A stretch of 30,797 nt of DNA from positions 1-30,797 of the IMG/VR virus record IMGVR_UViG_3300044621_001249; one strand, given 5' to 3'. Below are positions 20,127 to 27,981 of the stretch, in pieces. The notes under the pieces were generated by a model that was not told the origin of the DNA, searched no databases, and worked only from the letters and a program-made list of their open reading frames with translations. The position numbers were made by a program, and so were the translations under genes. The first letter of the stretch is position 1; each line of letters opens with the position of its first letter. The DNA is from a virus.

Positions 20127-21368
20127 ATGTCCAACAATTTGCTTACCATTAGCAAGATCACCAACGAAGCGTTGATGGTCTTGGAAAACGAACTGACGTT
20201 CACTTCCGAAGTTGACCGCAACTACGACGACCAGTTCGCCGTGGTTGGTGCCAAAATCGGCAACACCCTGAACGTTCGTCGCCCGGGCCGTTTCATCGGC
20301 ACGACCGGCCCCGCCTTGAACGTTGAAGATTTCAACGAAACCAGCGTGCCCGTCACCCTGTCGACCCAGTTCCACGTTGACACCCAATTCACCACGCAAG
20401 ACCTGGCCCTGTCCCTGGACATGTTCAGCGACCGCGTTCTGAAGCCCGCCATTGCCGCCATTGCCAACAAGATTGACTATGACGGCCTGACGATGGCCAA
20501 GAACAACACCGCCAACATCGTTGGCACCGCTGGCACCCCTCCCACTGGCCTGATTACCTACCTGACCGCAGGTGCGTATCTGGACAGTGAAGGCGCCCCC
20601 CGCGACGGTCGCCGTTCTTGCATCATTGAGCCGTTCACCAGCGCCACCATCGTGGACAGCCTGAAGGGTCTGTTTGTGCCTTCCGACATCATCGGCAAAC
20701 AGTACAGCAAAGGCCTGATGGGCCGTGACTCTGCTGGCATGAACTGGAAGATGGATCAGAACGTTGTGCCCCAGACCTTTGGTTCGTATTCGGGCAAAAC
20801 CCTGACCACGAACACCGCGACCTTCACTGGTTCGCTGTCCACTGGCTGGGCGCAGACTTCGACCATCACCCTGACCGCTTCCGCGGCCCTGACCATTAAC
20901 CAAGGCGATGTCATCCAGATCGCTGGCGTTTATGCCGTCAACCCGCAGAACCGCCAGGCTTACGGTTCGAACAAACTTCGCAATTTCGTTGTGACTGCAA
21001 CCACCGCGGTTGGCACTGGCGGCACTGCTGTGACCGTCAGCCCCGCCATCATCACCGGTGGTCAGTTCCAGAACGTTGTTGTGTCGTCCACTTCGGCCAC
21101 CGCCGCCGTGACCCCGTTCAACAACACCGGCACCGTGTCCCCGCAAAACATCATCATGCACCGCAATGCTTTCACGTTGGCAACCGCCGACCTGGAACTG
21201 CCTGATGGCGTTCATTTCGCGGGCCGCGCAAGCGATAAAGACTTGGGCCTGTCAATTCGTGTGGTGCGTCAATACACCATCAACAACGACAGCATCCCGA
21301 CCCGTCTTGACGTTTTGTACGGCTGGGCGCCGCTGTACCCCGAACTGGCTTGCCGCGTGGCATCCTAA
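20127..21368 (+). CDS. Major capsid protein (P22 coat gp5-like)
   Basis: 413 residues; P22 gp5 has 430. NLLTISKITNEALMVLENEL, RRPGRFIGTTGPALN and TQFHVDTQFTTQDLALSLDM are features of the P22 coat family. The C-terminal part has FAGRASDKDLGLSIRVVRQY followed by LDVLYGWAPLYPELACRV, as in these proteins. The insertion domain and HK97 core cannot be separated by eye. AGGA ribosome site. Likely the main virion protein and the client for the GroES homologue. Confidence 0.93.
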   Translation: MSNNLLTISKITNEALMVLENELTFTSEVDRNYDDQFAVVGAKIGNTLNVRRPGRFIGTTGPALNVEDFNETSVPVTLSTQFHVDTQFTTQDLALSLDMFSDRVLKPAIAAIANKIDYDGLTMAKNNTANIVGTAGTPPTGLITYLTAGAYLDSEGAPRDGRRSCIIEPFTSATIVDSLKGLFVPSDIIGKQYSKGLMGRDSAGMNWKMDQNVVPQTFGSYSGKTLTTNTATFTGSLSTGWAQTSTITLTASAALTINQGDVIQIAGVYAVNPQNRQAYGSNKLRNFVVTATTAVGTGGTAVTVSPAIITGGQFQNVVVSSTSATAAVTPFNNTGTVSPQNIIMHRNAFTLATADLELPDGVHFAGRASDKDLGLSIRVVRQYTINNDSIPTRLDVLYGWAPLYPELACRVAS

Positions 21369-21377
21369 AAGGGACAT

Positions 21378-21395
21378 GGGGGGAGAAATCCCCCC
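21378..21395. other. G6/C6 hairpin after the coat gene
   Basis: Six G, a six-base loop and six C form a perfect stem starting nine bases after the coat stop, followed by TT only. It may slow exonucleases or partly terminate transcription so that coat mRNA is more abundant than downstream mRNA. Confidence 0.45.
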
Positions 21396-21425
21396 TTAAC
21401 CAATCAACATTTTTGGAGAATTAAC

Positions 21426-21848
21426 ATGGCAAATCCAGGCCCAGCATCTAGCACCAGCAATCACCCTTCGGGTCTTGCAACCAACCAGGCAATTCGTCTG
21501 TTGGCTTCCGCACAAGGCGTCAACGTCAATTCGTCGGGTGACACCGTAATGCCTATCATCAACAGCAGCCGTTGGTCGGTGTCTAATGTGGTGTTTACCA
21601 ACGCCAGCATTAGTCTAAGCACCGCAACCGCGGGTGTGTTTACCGCCCCTAATGGCGGCGGCACTGCCATCGTTGCTGATGCGGCGTTGTCTGCATTGAA
21701 CGCAGCAAGCGTGGTTTCCCAGCGCAGCGTGGCTACCACCGCGGCACAAACTGGCGATAACCTTTACCTTGACGTTGGTACGCCCCAAGGCGCAGCCGCA
21801 ACAATGGACGTTTTCGTTTACGGCTACGACCTGACCTTCCTTCCTTAA
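21426..21848 (+). CDS. Small beta-rich virion protein
   Basis: 140 residues; GGAG ribosome site. Ser/Thr/Ala/Val-rich and beta-rich (MPIINSSRWSVSNVVFTNAS, then TATAGVFTAPNGGGTAIV and DNLYLDVGTPQ), like small head decoration or head-fibre proteins. It lies directly after the coat gene and before a terminator. Exact role unknown. Confidence 0.6.
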   Translation: MANPGPASSTSNHPSGLATNQAIRLLASAQGVNVNSSGDTVMPIINSSRWSVSNVVFTNASISLSTATAGVFTAPNGGGTAIVADAALSALNAASVVSQRSVATTAAQTGDNLYLDVGTPQGAAATMDVFVYGYDLTFLP

Positions 21849-21870
21849 TTTGGAATGAAGACCTGAGAAA

Positions 21871-21897
21871 AGCCGCCCCTAACAGGGTGGCTTTTTT
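21871..21897 (+). terminator. Rho-independent terminator after the head gene block
   Basis: AGCCGCCC / GGGTGGCT stem (one G-T pair), six-base loop, then six T. It closes the unit containing coat and the 140-residue protein. Genes downstream (21942 onward) need read-through or their own promoter; none is clear in the 45-base gap (CATAAT at about 21920 has no good -35). Confidence 0.88.
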
Positions 21898-21941
21898 CTA
21901 TTCAAAGTGTAAAATTTTGCATAATCACGAAAGGGGCAAAA

Positions 21942-22283
21942 ATGGTCAATATGTCTGCAATGCGTCCAAGCGGTCGCACGTATGCGTTAAATTTGACAAC
22001 AAACGCCAGCGCCGCGCTGTTGATTGAATCAACCACCAACGACCAAACCAATTATGTTTCCCTGTTGAACACTGGCAGCGGTGTCGCCGCCATTGAATTG
22101 GGCAACGCATCCGGCACGGTTGCAACCCCAGCAATTGCCAGCACCGGCAACGCTGGTTCGTTTGTTCTTCCAGCTGCAATGACTTTTCCGCTTGTAATTG
22201 CGGCCCCAAAGGCGCCGTTCTACATCAAGGGGATTAGCAGTGGCACGAACACGCTATATATCACCGCTGTCCAAGCCGATTAA
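21942..22283 (+). CDS. Small beta-rich virion protein
   Basis: 113 residues; AAAGGGG ribosome site. Beta-rich with repeated polar turns (SLLNTGSGVAAIELGN, APFYIKGISSGTNTLYITAV). Such proteins are common beside phage capsid and fibre genes. It follows the terminator and precedes the large fibre, and may be its head- or tail-attachment partner; this is inference. Confidence 0.55.
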   Translation: MVNMSAMRPSGRTYALNLTTNASAALLIESTTNDQTNYVSLLNTGSGVAAIELGNASGTVATPAIASTGNAGSFVLPAAMTFPLVIAAPKAPFYIKGISSGTNTLYITAVQAD

Positions 22284-22292
22284 GGAAGCGTC

Positions 22293-25200
22293 ATGGCGAA
22301 TGAAGCCGCTGTAACGCAGACCATCAACATTGTCCCCGTCCAGGGGATTTTCCAGCCGGAGCCAACATTCGCCCTGGTGACCCTTATCGGGCCAGCTGGA
22401 ACGCCTTTCTACGCCAACATCAACCCCAATCAATCGGGGTTGCACATCACCAACAGCACGATTGACAGTTCGCCCATTGGGTCGATTACGCCGTCCACCG
22501 GCGTGTTCACCAATGTTGATTTGACCACCGGCACCATCACTTCGGTGCCCAGCGGGCCAACGTCGATTGTCAACCAGGCGTATGTTGATGCGGTGGCGCA
22601 GGGTTTGTCATTCAAACAGCCCGCCAATTACGTCACCATCGGCAACATTACCTTGTCCGGCCTGGCTGTCCAGGCTGGTGGTGATTGGGCCGCCACATTG
22701 ACCGCGGGTGACCGCATCCTGGTCAAAGACCAATCCACCGCCGCGAACAACGGCATTTATGTGGCCGCAGCTGGCGCCTGGTCGCGGGCAGCTGACGCCA
22801 ACACTTATGACGAATATTTGGGCGCGTATTTGTTCGTGCTGTCCGGTACGACTTACGGCGGTTCAGCCTGGGTTTGTACGAACCAGCCTGGCGGCACGTT
22901 GGGCGTCACAGCCATCACGTTCACGCAGTTTTCGAATAATGCGCTTTACACCGCGGGCACGGGCCTGACGCTGACGGGCTACCAGTTCAGCATCACCAAC
23001 GTGGGCACGGCTGGAACCTACGGTTCGGCGTCCCAGGTTCCGGTGTTTGTGACCAACGCCCAGGGCCAGGTCACCGGCGTGACCAACACCAGCATTTCGA
23101 TTGCTGGTTCGCAAATCACTTCGGGCACGATTGATTCGGGCCGTCTGTCGGGTTCATACACCGGCATCACCGGCGTGGGAACGCTGACCGCTGGCACATG
23201 GAACGCCAGCACCATCGGCGTGGCTTACGGTGGCACCGGCGTTGCTACGCTGACCGCGGGTTACGTCAAGGCCGACGGCACAAACCCGTTCAGCACCGTT
23301 GCGACCATCCCCAACACCGACATCACCGGCTTGGGCACGATGTCCACGCAGAACGCCAACAACGTGGCAATCACGGGCGGTTCGGTGGCCGTCGGGACGC
23401 TAAAAACACTGGGCCTGACCGGCTACTTGTACGGCAACGACACTGGCGCGGTCACCGCTTCCACCACGATTCCGAACACCGCGATTACGGGCCTGGGCAC
23501 CATGTCCACCCAAAACGCGAACGCGGTGGCGATTACTGGCGGCACGATCACCGGCCTGACCCAGCTGGGCGCCGACTATTTGCAGTTCAACACTGGCGCT
23601 ACCGTCACGCCCGCGGTGGGTAAGATTTGGTGGGGCGGCGGCACAAGCATGACTATCGGGATGACTACCAACGTCGTCCAAAAAGTCGGCGAAGACCAGT
23701 TTTATTACATCAAAGCGTCTGCGGCCATTACCAAAGGACAGGTGATTATGTTCACCGGTTCGGTTGGCTCATCAGGCGTCATTACCGGCGCCCCAGCCAC
23801 CGGCGTGACCGATGGCAGCTACATCATGGGCATTGCCGCCGAAGACATGGCAAACAATGCTTTTGGCCTGGTGCAATCCTTCGGCATTCTTCGCAACATC
23901 AACACCAGCACATACGTTGACGGCGACATTCTTTGGTACAACCCCGCAGTTACTGGCGGGCTGACCAAAACCAAACCTTCGGCGCCAAACATTAAAGTGC
24001 AAATGGCCGCGGTGGTCAACGGCGGTTCGGCTGGTGGCGGCGTCATCCAAGTTCGTGTGACTTCCGGTTCAACCCTGGGCGGCACTGACAGCAACGTTGA
24101 ATTTGGAACCCTTGCAAACGGCAACCTGATTCAATATAACGGCACGTATTGGACAAACGTTACCCCCGCATCCATTACGGGCGTCGGCACGGCGCTGAAC
24201 CTTGCTGGGGGCGGCGCGGGCCAGGTTCCGTATCAATCGGGCGCCAACACAACGGCATTCCTGGCCGCGGGCACATCGGGCCAAGTGCTGACTTCAAACG
24301 GCACCAGCGCCCCGACATGGACTACGCCGACGGCTTACGCCACGGTGACTGATGACACCACAACAAACGCCACGCGTTACCCGCTGTTTGCAAACCAAAC
24401 CGCTGGCAACCTTACGACCGAATTTGTCAGTTCGACCAGGCTGCAATTCAACCCGTTTACGGGTGAATTCACTTCCACTTCGTTCAGTGGGGCTGGCACC
24501 GGCCTGACCGGCACGGCTTCGGGCCTGTCGATTGGTGGAAACGCAGCAACCGCAACAAGTGCAACAAGTGCAACCACGGCCACCAACCTGGCTGGCGGCG
24601 CTAATGGGTCGTTGCCTTATCAGACCGGTTCGGGCGCCACGACTTTCCTTGCGGCCAGTACCAACGGGTACATCCTGACCCTGGCGGGCGGTGTGCCCAC
24701 CTGGGCGGCTGCTGCGCCGACCGGCGTCACGATTTCCGATGACACTACGACCAACGCCACGCGCTACCTGACGTTCACCAGCGCGACGACGGGCAACATC
24801 ACGACGGAGAATGTCAGTTCCACCAAACTGCAATTCAATCCGTCCACCGGCGCCCTGACCGCGACCAGCCTAACGCCCACGAACGCGGTTGGCATTGCTT
24901 ATGGCGGGACGGGACAAACAACGCAAACCGCGGCATTTGACGCGCTTGCGCCAACGACCACCAAGGGCGACCTGATTGTTGACGATGGCACAAACAACAT
25001 TCGCTTGCCTGTTGGAACAAATGGACAGGTGCTGACCGCTGATTCGACGCAAACGGCTGGTGTGAAGTGGGCCGCGGCAGCTGGTGGAATTACCTGGCAA
25101 GCGGCGCAAACGTCCAATTTCACGGCGGTTGCAGGAAATGGCTATCCGATCAACACCACTTCGGGCGTCATTTCCGTCACATTGCCAGCGTCCCCAAGTT

Positions 25201-26279
25201 TGGGCGACACAATTATTTTTGTTGATTACGCCGGGACATTTAATACAAATAAAGTCACGGTTCTAAACAACGGAAACAAAATTTTAGGTGCTGCCGCGCC
25301 GGTTCTTCTTGATGATTTAAGAGAAGGCATTTCTTTTGTTTATGTTGATTCCACGCAAGGCTGGTTGCCTTACGCGGCAATTAACACAGCTACCCCAAAA
25401 GGTAATTTTACTGCTGACTTTCTTGTTGTTGCTGGCGGTGGCGGCGGTGCGTTCCGGGGTGGACTTAGTTTTGGCGGTGGCGGCGGTGGCGCTGGTGGTT
25501 ATAGAACATCTGCCGGAACATCTGGCGGCGGCGCATCTGCCGAATCTGCTTTAACACTATCTGTTGGAACAAACTACACGGTAACTATTGGCGCTGGCGG
25601 CAATGCTGGCGTATCAGGAACAAACGCCACCAATGGTTCTGATTCTGTTTTTTCAACCATTACTTCTACCGGTGGCGGCAAAGGCCGATCTCAAAACGGA
25701 GAAACGGGGGGAACTGGCGGTTCAGGTGGCGGTGGAAACACAAACCAAGCAACAGGAGCCGCCGGAACGGCAAATCAAGGCTACAAAGGTGGTGATGTAG
25801 GAAGTGGAACCAGGGGTGCATCTGGAGGCGGTGGCGCTGGAGCAGCTGGAACAAATAAAGGTGCAGAAAGTGGATTTCCTGCAAACTCTGCCGGAACTTC
25901 TGGAGGTACTGGCGTTGCATCTTCCATTACTGGTTCATCAGTAACTAGGGCTGGTGGTGGTGGCGGCGGCGGTGCTGGTACGGGCGGCGGTGGTAGTGGC
26001 GGTACGGGCGGCGGTGGTGCTGGTGGTACGGGTACAGGAAATGGTTCTTCTGGAACCGTAAACACTGGTGGCGCCGGTGGTGGCTGTGGCGTTGATTCTT
26101 CTGGTAATACGGGAGGAACCACGGGCGGTGCCGGTGGTTCTGGAGTTGTGATTATTAAATACCCAGACACATACACAATCACAAATCCTGGCGGTGGATT
26201 AACTTCGTCCACTTCATCTTCCGGTGGATTCAAGGTGACAACCTTTACGGCTGGCACAGGAACCATTCAGTTTAGTTGA
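22293..26279 (+). CDS. Very large modular fibre with C-terminal glycine-rich adhesin domain
   Basis: 1328 residues. N-terminal 60 residues short beta segment; about 90-200 a module with LSFKQPANYV, GDRILVKDQSTAANNGIYVA and GAWSRAADANTYDEYLGAYL typical of phage fibres. A repeated shaft follows (two copies of GLGTMSTQNAN about 54 residues apart; two copies of DDTTTNATRY about 129 residues apart; GGTG turns). A middle module contains YYIKASAAITKGQVIMFTGS. From residue about 1046 to 1285 Gly is dominant in GGxGG runs, then a VVIIKYPDTYTI strand and ending GGFKVTTFTAGTGTIQFS. The last part resembles polyglycine-sandwich adhesins that bind host surface molecules. The gene lies between coat and neck genes, where P22 has none. 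The 3' part is AT-richer than the 5' part. Confidence 0.75.
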   Translation: MANEAAVTQTINIVPVQGIFQPEPTFALVTLIGPAGTPFYANINPNQSGLHITNSTIDSSPIGSITPSTGVFTNVDLTTGTITSVPSGPTSIVNQAYVDAVAQGLSFKQPANYVTIGNITLSGLAVQAGGDWAATLTAGDRILVKDQSTAANNGIYVAAAGAWSRAADANTYDEYLGAYLFVLSGTTYGGSAWVCTNQPGGTLGVTAITFTQFSNNALYTAGTGLTLTGYQFSITNVGTAGTYGSASQVPVFVTNAQGQVTGVTNTSISIAGSQITSGTIDSGRLSGSYTGITGVGTLTAGTWNASTIGVAYGGTGVATLTAGYVKADGTNPFSTVATIPNTDITGLGTMSTQNANNVAITGGSVAVGTLKTLGLTGYLYGNDTGAVTASTTIPNTAITGLGTMSTQNANAVAITGGTITGLTQLGADYLQFNTGATVTPAVGKIWWGGGTSMTIGMTTNVVQKVGEDQFYYIKASAAITKGQVIMFTGSVGSSGVITGAPATGVTDGSYIMGIAAEDMANNAFGLVQSFGILRNINTSTYVDGDILWYNPAVTGGLTKTKPSAPNIKVQMAAVVNGGSAGGGVIQVRVTSGSTLGGTDSNVEFGTLANGNLIQYNGTYWTNVTPASITGVGTALNLAGGGAGQVPYQSGANTTAFLAAGTSGQVLTSNGTSAPTWTTPTAYATVTDDTTTNATRYPLFANQTAGNLTTEFVSSTRLQFNPFTGEFTSTSFSGAGTGLTGTASGLSIGGNAATATSATSATTATNLAGGANGSLPYQTGSGATTFLAASTNGYILTLAGGVPTWAAAAPTGVTISDDTTTNATRYLTFTSATTGNITTENVSSTKLQFNPSTGALTATSLTPTNAVGIAYGGTGQTTQTAAFDALAPTTTKGDLIVDDGTNNIRLPVGTNGQVLTADSTQTAGVKWAAAAGGITWQAAQTSNFTAVAGNGYPINTTSGVISVTLPASPSLGDTIIFVDYAGTFNTNKVTVLNNGNKILGAAAPVLLDDLREGISFVYVDSTQGWLPYAAINTATPKGNFTADFLVVAGGGGGAFRGGLSFGGGGGGAGGYRTSAGTSGGGASAESALTLSVGTNYTVTIGAGGNAGVSGTNATNGSDSVFSTITSTGGGKGRSQNGETGGTGGSGGGGNTNQATGAAGTANQGYKGGDVGSGTRGASGGGGAGAAGTNKGAESGFPANSAGTSGGTGVASSITGSSVTRAGGGGGGGAGTGGGGSGGTGGGGAGGTGTGNGSSGTVNTGGAGGGCGVDSSGNTGGTTGGAGGSGVVIIKYPDTYTITNPGGGLTSSTSSSGGFKVTTFTAGTGTIQFS
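23307..23381 (+). repeat. Fibre shaft repeat, copy 1
   Basis: 75 bases encoding a segment from IPNTDITGL to NNVAITGG. It recurs 162 bases downstream (23469-23543) with many silent changes but similar protein, as expected from selection on a trimeric shaft instead of recent duplication. Confidence 0.7.
23469..23543 (+). repeat. Fibre shaft repeat, copy 2
   Basis: Second copy of the repeat at 23307-23381, encoding IPNTAITGL to NAVAITGG. Coding repeats within the fibre gene; not CRISPR or a mobile element. Confidence 0.7.
25431..26145 (+). repeat. Glycine-rich coding segment of the fibre
   Basis: Runs of GGN codons (Gly) in patterns such as GGGGGAFRGG, GGGGGAGGY and GTGGGGSGGTGGGG fill about 240 residues. 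On the opposite strand they make a long proline-rich open frame, which is a shadow. The segment is likely folded as packed polyglycine helices. The DNA is prone to repeat recombination, giving rapid tip change. Confidence 0.75.
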
Positions 26280-26287
26280 GGAACGAT

Positions 26288-26677
26288 ATGGCCCATTATG
26301 CTTTTTTGGATGAAAACAATGTCGTGACAGAGGTAATTGTTGGCAAAGATGAAGGCAATTTTGATTGGGAAACCCAATATGGGTCTTTTCGCGGCCAGGC
26401 TTGCAAGCGCACTTCTTACAACACACGCGGCGGCATTTACTACGACCCCATCACCAACGAACCTAGCGCCGACCAATCCAAAGCATTTCGAAAAAATTAT
26501 GCTGGGATTGGTTACACCTACGACCCGCAGCTGAATGCGTTCATCCCGCCGCGACCATTCCCGTCATGGTCGCTTGATGAAACTTCCTGTCTGTGGCAGC
26601 CGCCTGTTCCATATCCTGAAGATGGTAATTTTTATGTGTGGAATGAAGCGGATAAAAAATGGGAGCAAGTGCAATGA
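26288..26677 (+). CDS. Conserved aquatic-phage protein (129 aa), possible fibre accessory
   Basis: 129 residues from ATG 26288, behind GAGGAA. MAHYAFLDENNVVTEVIVG, RKNYAGIGYTYDPQLNAFIP, PRPFPSWSLDE and PVPYPEDGNFYVWNEADKKW are characteristic of a conserved family in aquatic phages, mostly next to fibre genes. Role in fibre assembly is inferred from position. AT-richer than the flanking neck genes. Confidence 0.65.
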   Translation: MAHYAFLDENNVVTEVIVGKDEGNFDWETQYGSFRGQACKRTSYNTRGGIYYDPITNEPSADQSKAFRKNYAGIGYTYDPQLNAFIPPRPFPSWSLDETSCLWQPPVPYPEDGNFYVWNEADKKWEQVQ

Positions 26678-26997
26678 GCCAACCGCTTTTTACTTGGAAA
26701 ATTTTGGAAATTTCGGCGGCTGATGAACTTATCACCCACGCCAAATATCGTGTTGCCGCCCAGGATGGCGAATTGGTGGTTGAAACCGAAGGAAACTGGT
26801 GGTTCAGCGACAAGATTTTGAAAAAGCCGTTTCCTGAAGTGACGGAAGACGATGTGATTTCTTGGATTGAAAAAGAAACCACGCAATCCGGGGTCAATAT
26901 CATAAAATCGCGCCTGGTAGAGCAGTTGGCAACACTTCAAAGTCAAAAGAAGGTTGTTGCACCTTGGCTTCCGCAAGTTTTTACCCCAGAAATTTAA
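26674..26997 (+). CDS. Conserved aquatic-phage protein (107 aa)
   Basis: 107 residues from ATG 26674, overlapping the preceding stop. FTWKILEISAADE, then YRVAAQDGELVVETEGNWWF and FPEVTEDDVISWIEKET resemble a small family (DUF7936-like) that commonly accompanies the preceding gene. Function unknown; ends APWLPQVFTPEI. Confidence 0.6.
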   Translation: MSQPLFTWKILEISAADELITHAKYRVAAQDGELVVETEGNWWFSDKILKKPFPEVTEDDVISWIEKETTQSGVNIIKSRLVEQLATLQSQKKVVAPWLPQVFTPEI

Positions 26998-27006
26998 GGT
27001 GCCAAC

Positions 27007-27981
27007 ATGACTACGCCATTTGACATTATTAGCCGCGCATTGAAGGACATCGGTGCGCTTGAAGCGGGTGAAGTGCCTAGTTCTGATGCGGCGCAAGATG
27101 CGTTCGACATGCTGAACGACATGTGCGCCCAGTGGTCAAACGAAAACATGATGGTCTTTTACAAGACCGAAATCATTTTCCCGTGCGTCCAAAATCAAAT
27201 CCAGTACACCATCGGCCCTGGGGGCCAGGTTGGTTCAACATTTACTGGTTCCATTTCCGGCACGACCCTGACCGTTCCAGCCAACGGCGTGACCCAGGGC
27301 GCCATCACGATTGGGCAAACCATCAGCGGTTCCGGCATCACGGCTGGAACCACGATTGTGGGGTTCCTAACGGGCGCTGGCGGCAACGTCAACGAGGGCG
27401 GCACCTACACGGTCAGCAAGTCACAAACGGTTGCCAGCACCACCATCACGGGCTACTACGAACGCCCGCTGACCATTGAATCGGCGTTTGTTCGTGTGAC
27501 CACCACCAGCAACGGTGTGCCAATTTATGGCGGTGGCCTGGACTATCCGGTGTCGGTGTTCAGCCTGGAAGAATACGAATCCATCGGCCTGAAATCGCTA
27601 AACGGCCCGTGGCCTAAGGGTATTTACTACCAGCCAAGCGAACTGCTGGGCACGATTTACGTGTGGCCCAACCCGGCCCAGGGCGAAATGCACTTGTTTG
27701 CATCGACCATTTTCCGGCAGTTTTCCACGCTGACGGACACCATCCAGTTGCCGCCTGGTTACAACAACGCGCTGCGCTGGTGCTTGGCCGAACGCCTGAT
27801 GCCCATGTATGGCAAAGCCAGCACCACGCAAATCAGCATGATTAACGCGTTCGCGGCCCAGGCCAAGGCCACCGTCAAGCGCACGAACATGAAGCCGCCG
27901 CAAGTTGCGCGTTACCCTGATTCGCTGATGATTGGTAAGGCCAAGGACGCTGGCTGGATTATGGATGGGGGATTCCGATAA
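27007..27981 (+). CDS. P22 gp4-like neck protein with inserted repeat domain
   Basis: 324 residues against 166 in P22 gp4. N-terminal [35 protein letters not shown] and later [20 protein letters not shown] followed by KRTNMKPPQ are family features. Residues about 76-150 are a beta-rich insert ([10 protein letters not shown] ... [14 protein letters not shown]) placed between two strands of the gp4 core, which extends to about 325. The protein seals the portal after packaging and forms the base of the short tail. The insert probably projects outward. Confidence 0.82.
   Translation: MTTPFDIISRALKDIGALEAGEVPSSDAAQDAFDMLNDMCAQWSNENMMVFYKTEIIFPCVQNQIQYTIGPGGQVGSTFTGSISGTTLTVPANGVTQGAITIGQTISGSGITAGTTIVGFLTGAGGNVNEGGTYTVSKSQTVASTTITGYYERPLTIESAFVRVTTTSNGVPIYGGGLDYPVSVFSLEEYESIGLKSLNGPWPKGIYYQPSELLGTIYVWPNPAQGEMHLFASTIFRQFSTLTDTIQLPPGYNNALRWCLAERLMPMYGKASTTQISMINAFAAQAKATVKRTNMKPPQVARYPDSLMIGKAKDAGWIMDGGFR
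27232..27456 (+). repeat. [10 protein letters not shown] repeat domain, copy in gp4-like gene
   Basis: Encodes about 75 residues from [15 protein letters not shown] to VASTTITGY. Similar segments occur twice in the next gene (28377-28568 and 28590-28778). Protein pattern: [16 protein letters not shown] or similar, GTYTV, then SQTV. Probably a small beta domain used for decoration or sugar binding; function not known. Confidence 0.75.

Noticed and set aside
19965-21215. 416-residue minus-strand open frame opposite the coat gene
   Set aside because: Antisense to the coat protein, with composition of a shadow frame (Gly/Val/Asp-rich, no motif). Length is explained by codon bias.
21898-21941. 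Promoter before the gene at 21942
   Set aside because: A CATAAT-like -10 is present but no acceptable -35 at 16-18 bases.
25781-26266. Proline-rich minus-strand frame opposite the glycine-rich fibre tip
   Set aside because: GGN glycine codons read in antisense give proline codons; this is a direct shadow.
22293-26279. Possible CRISPR or tandem repeat array
   Set aside because: The repeats are in frame, of irregular spacing and diverged at third codon positions; they are fibre shaft repeats.
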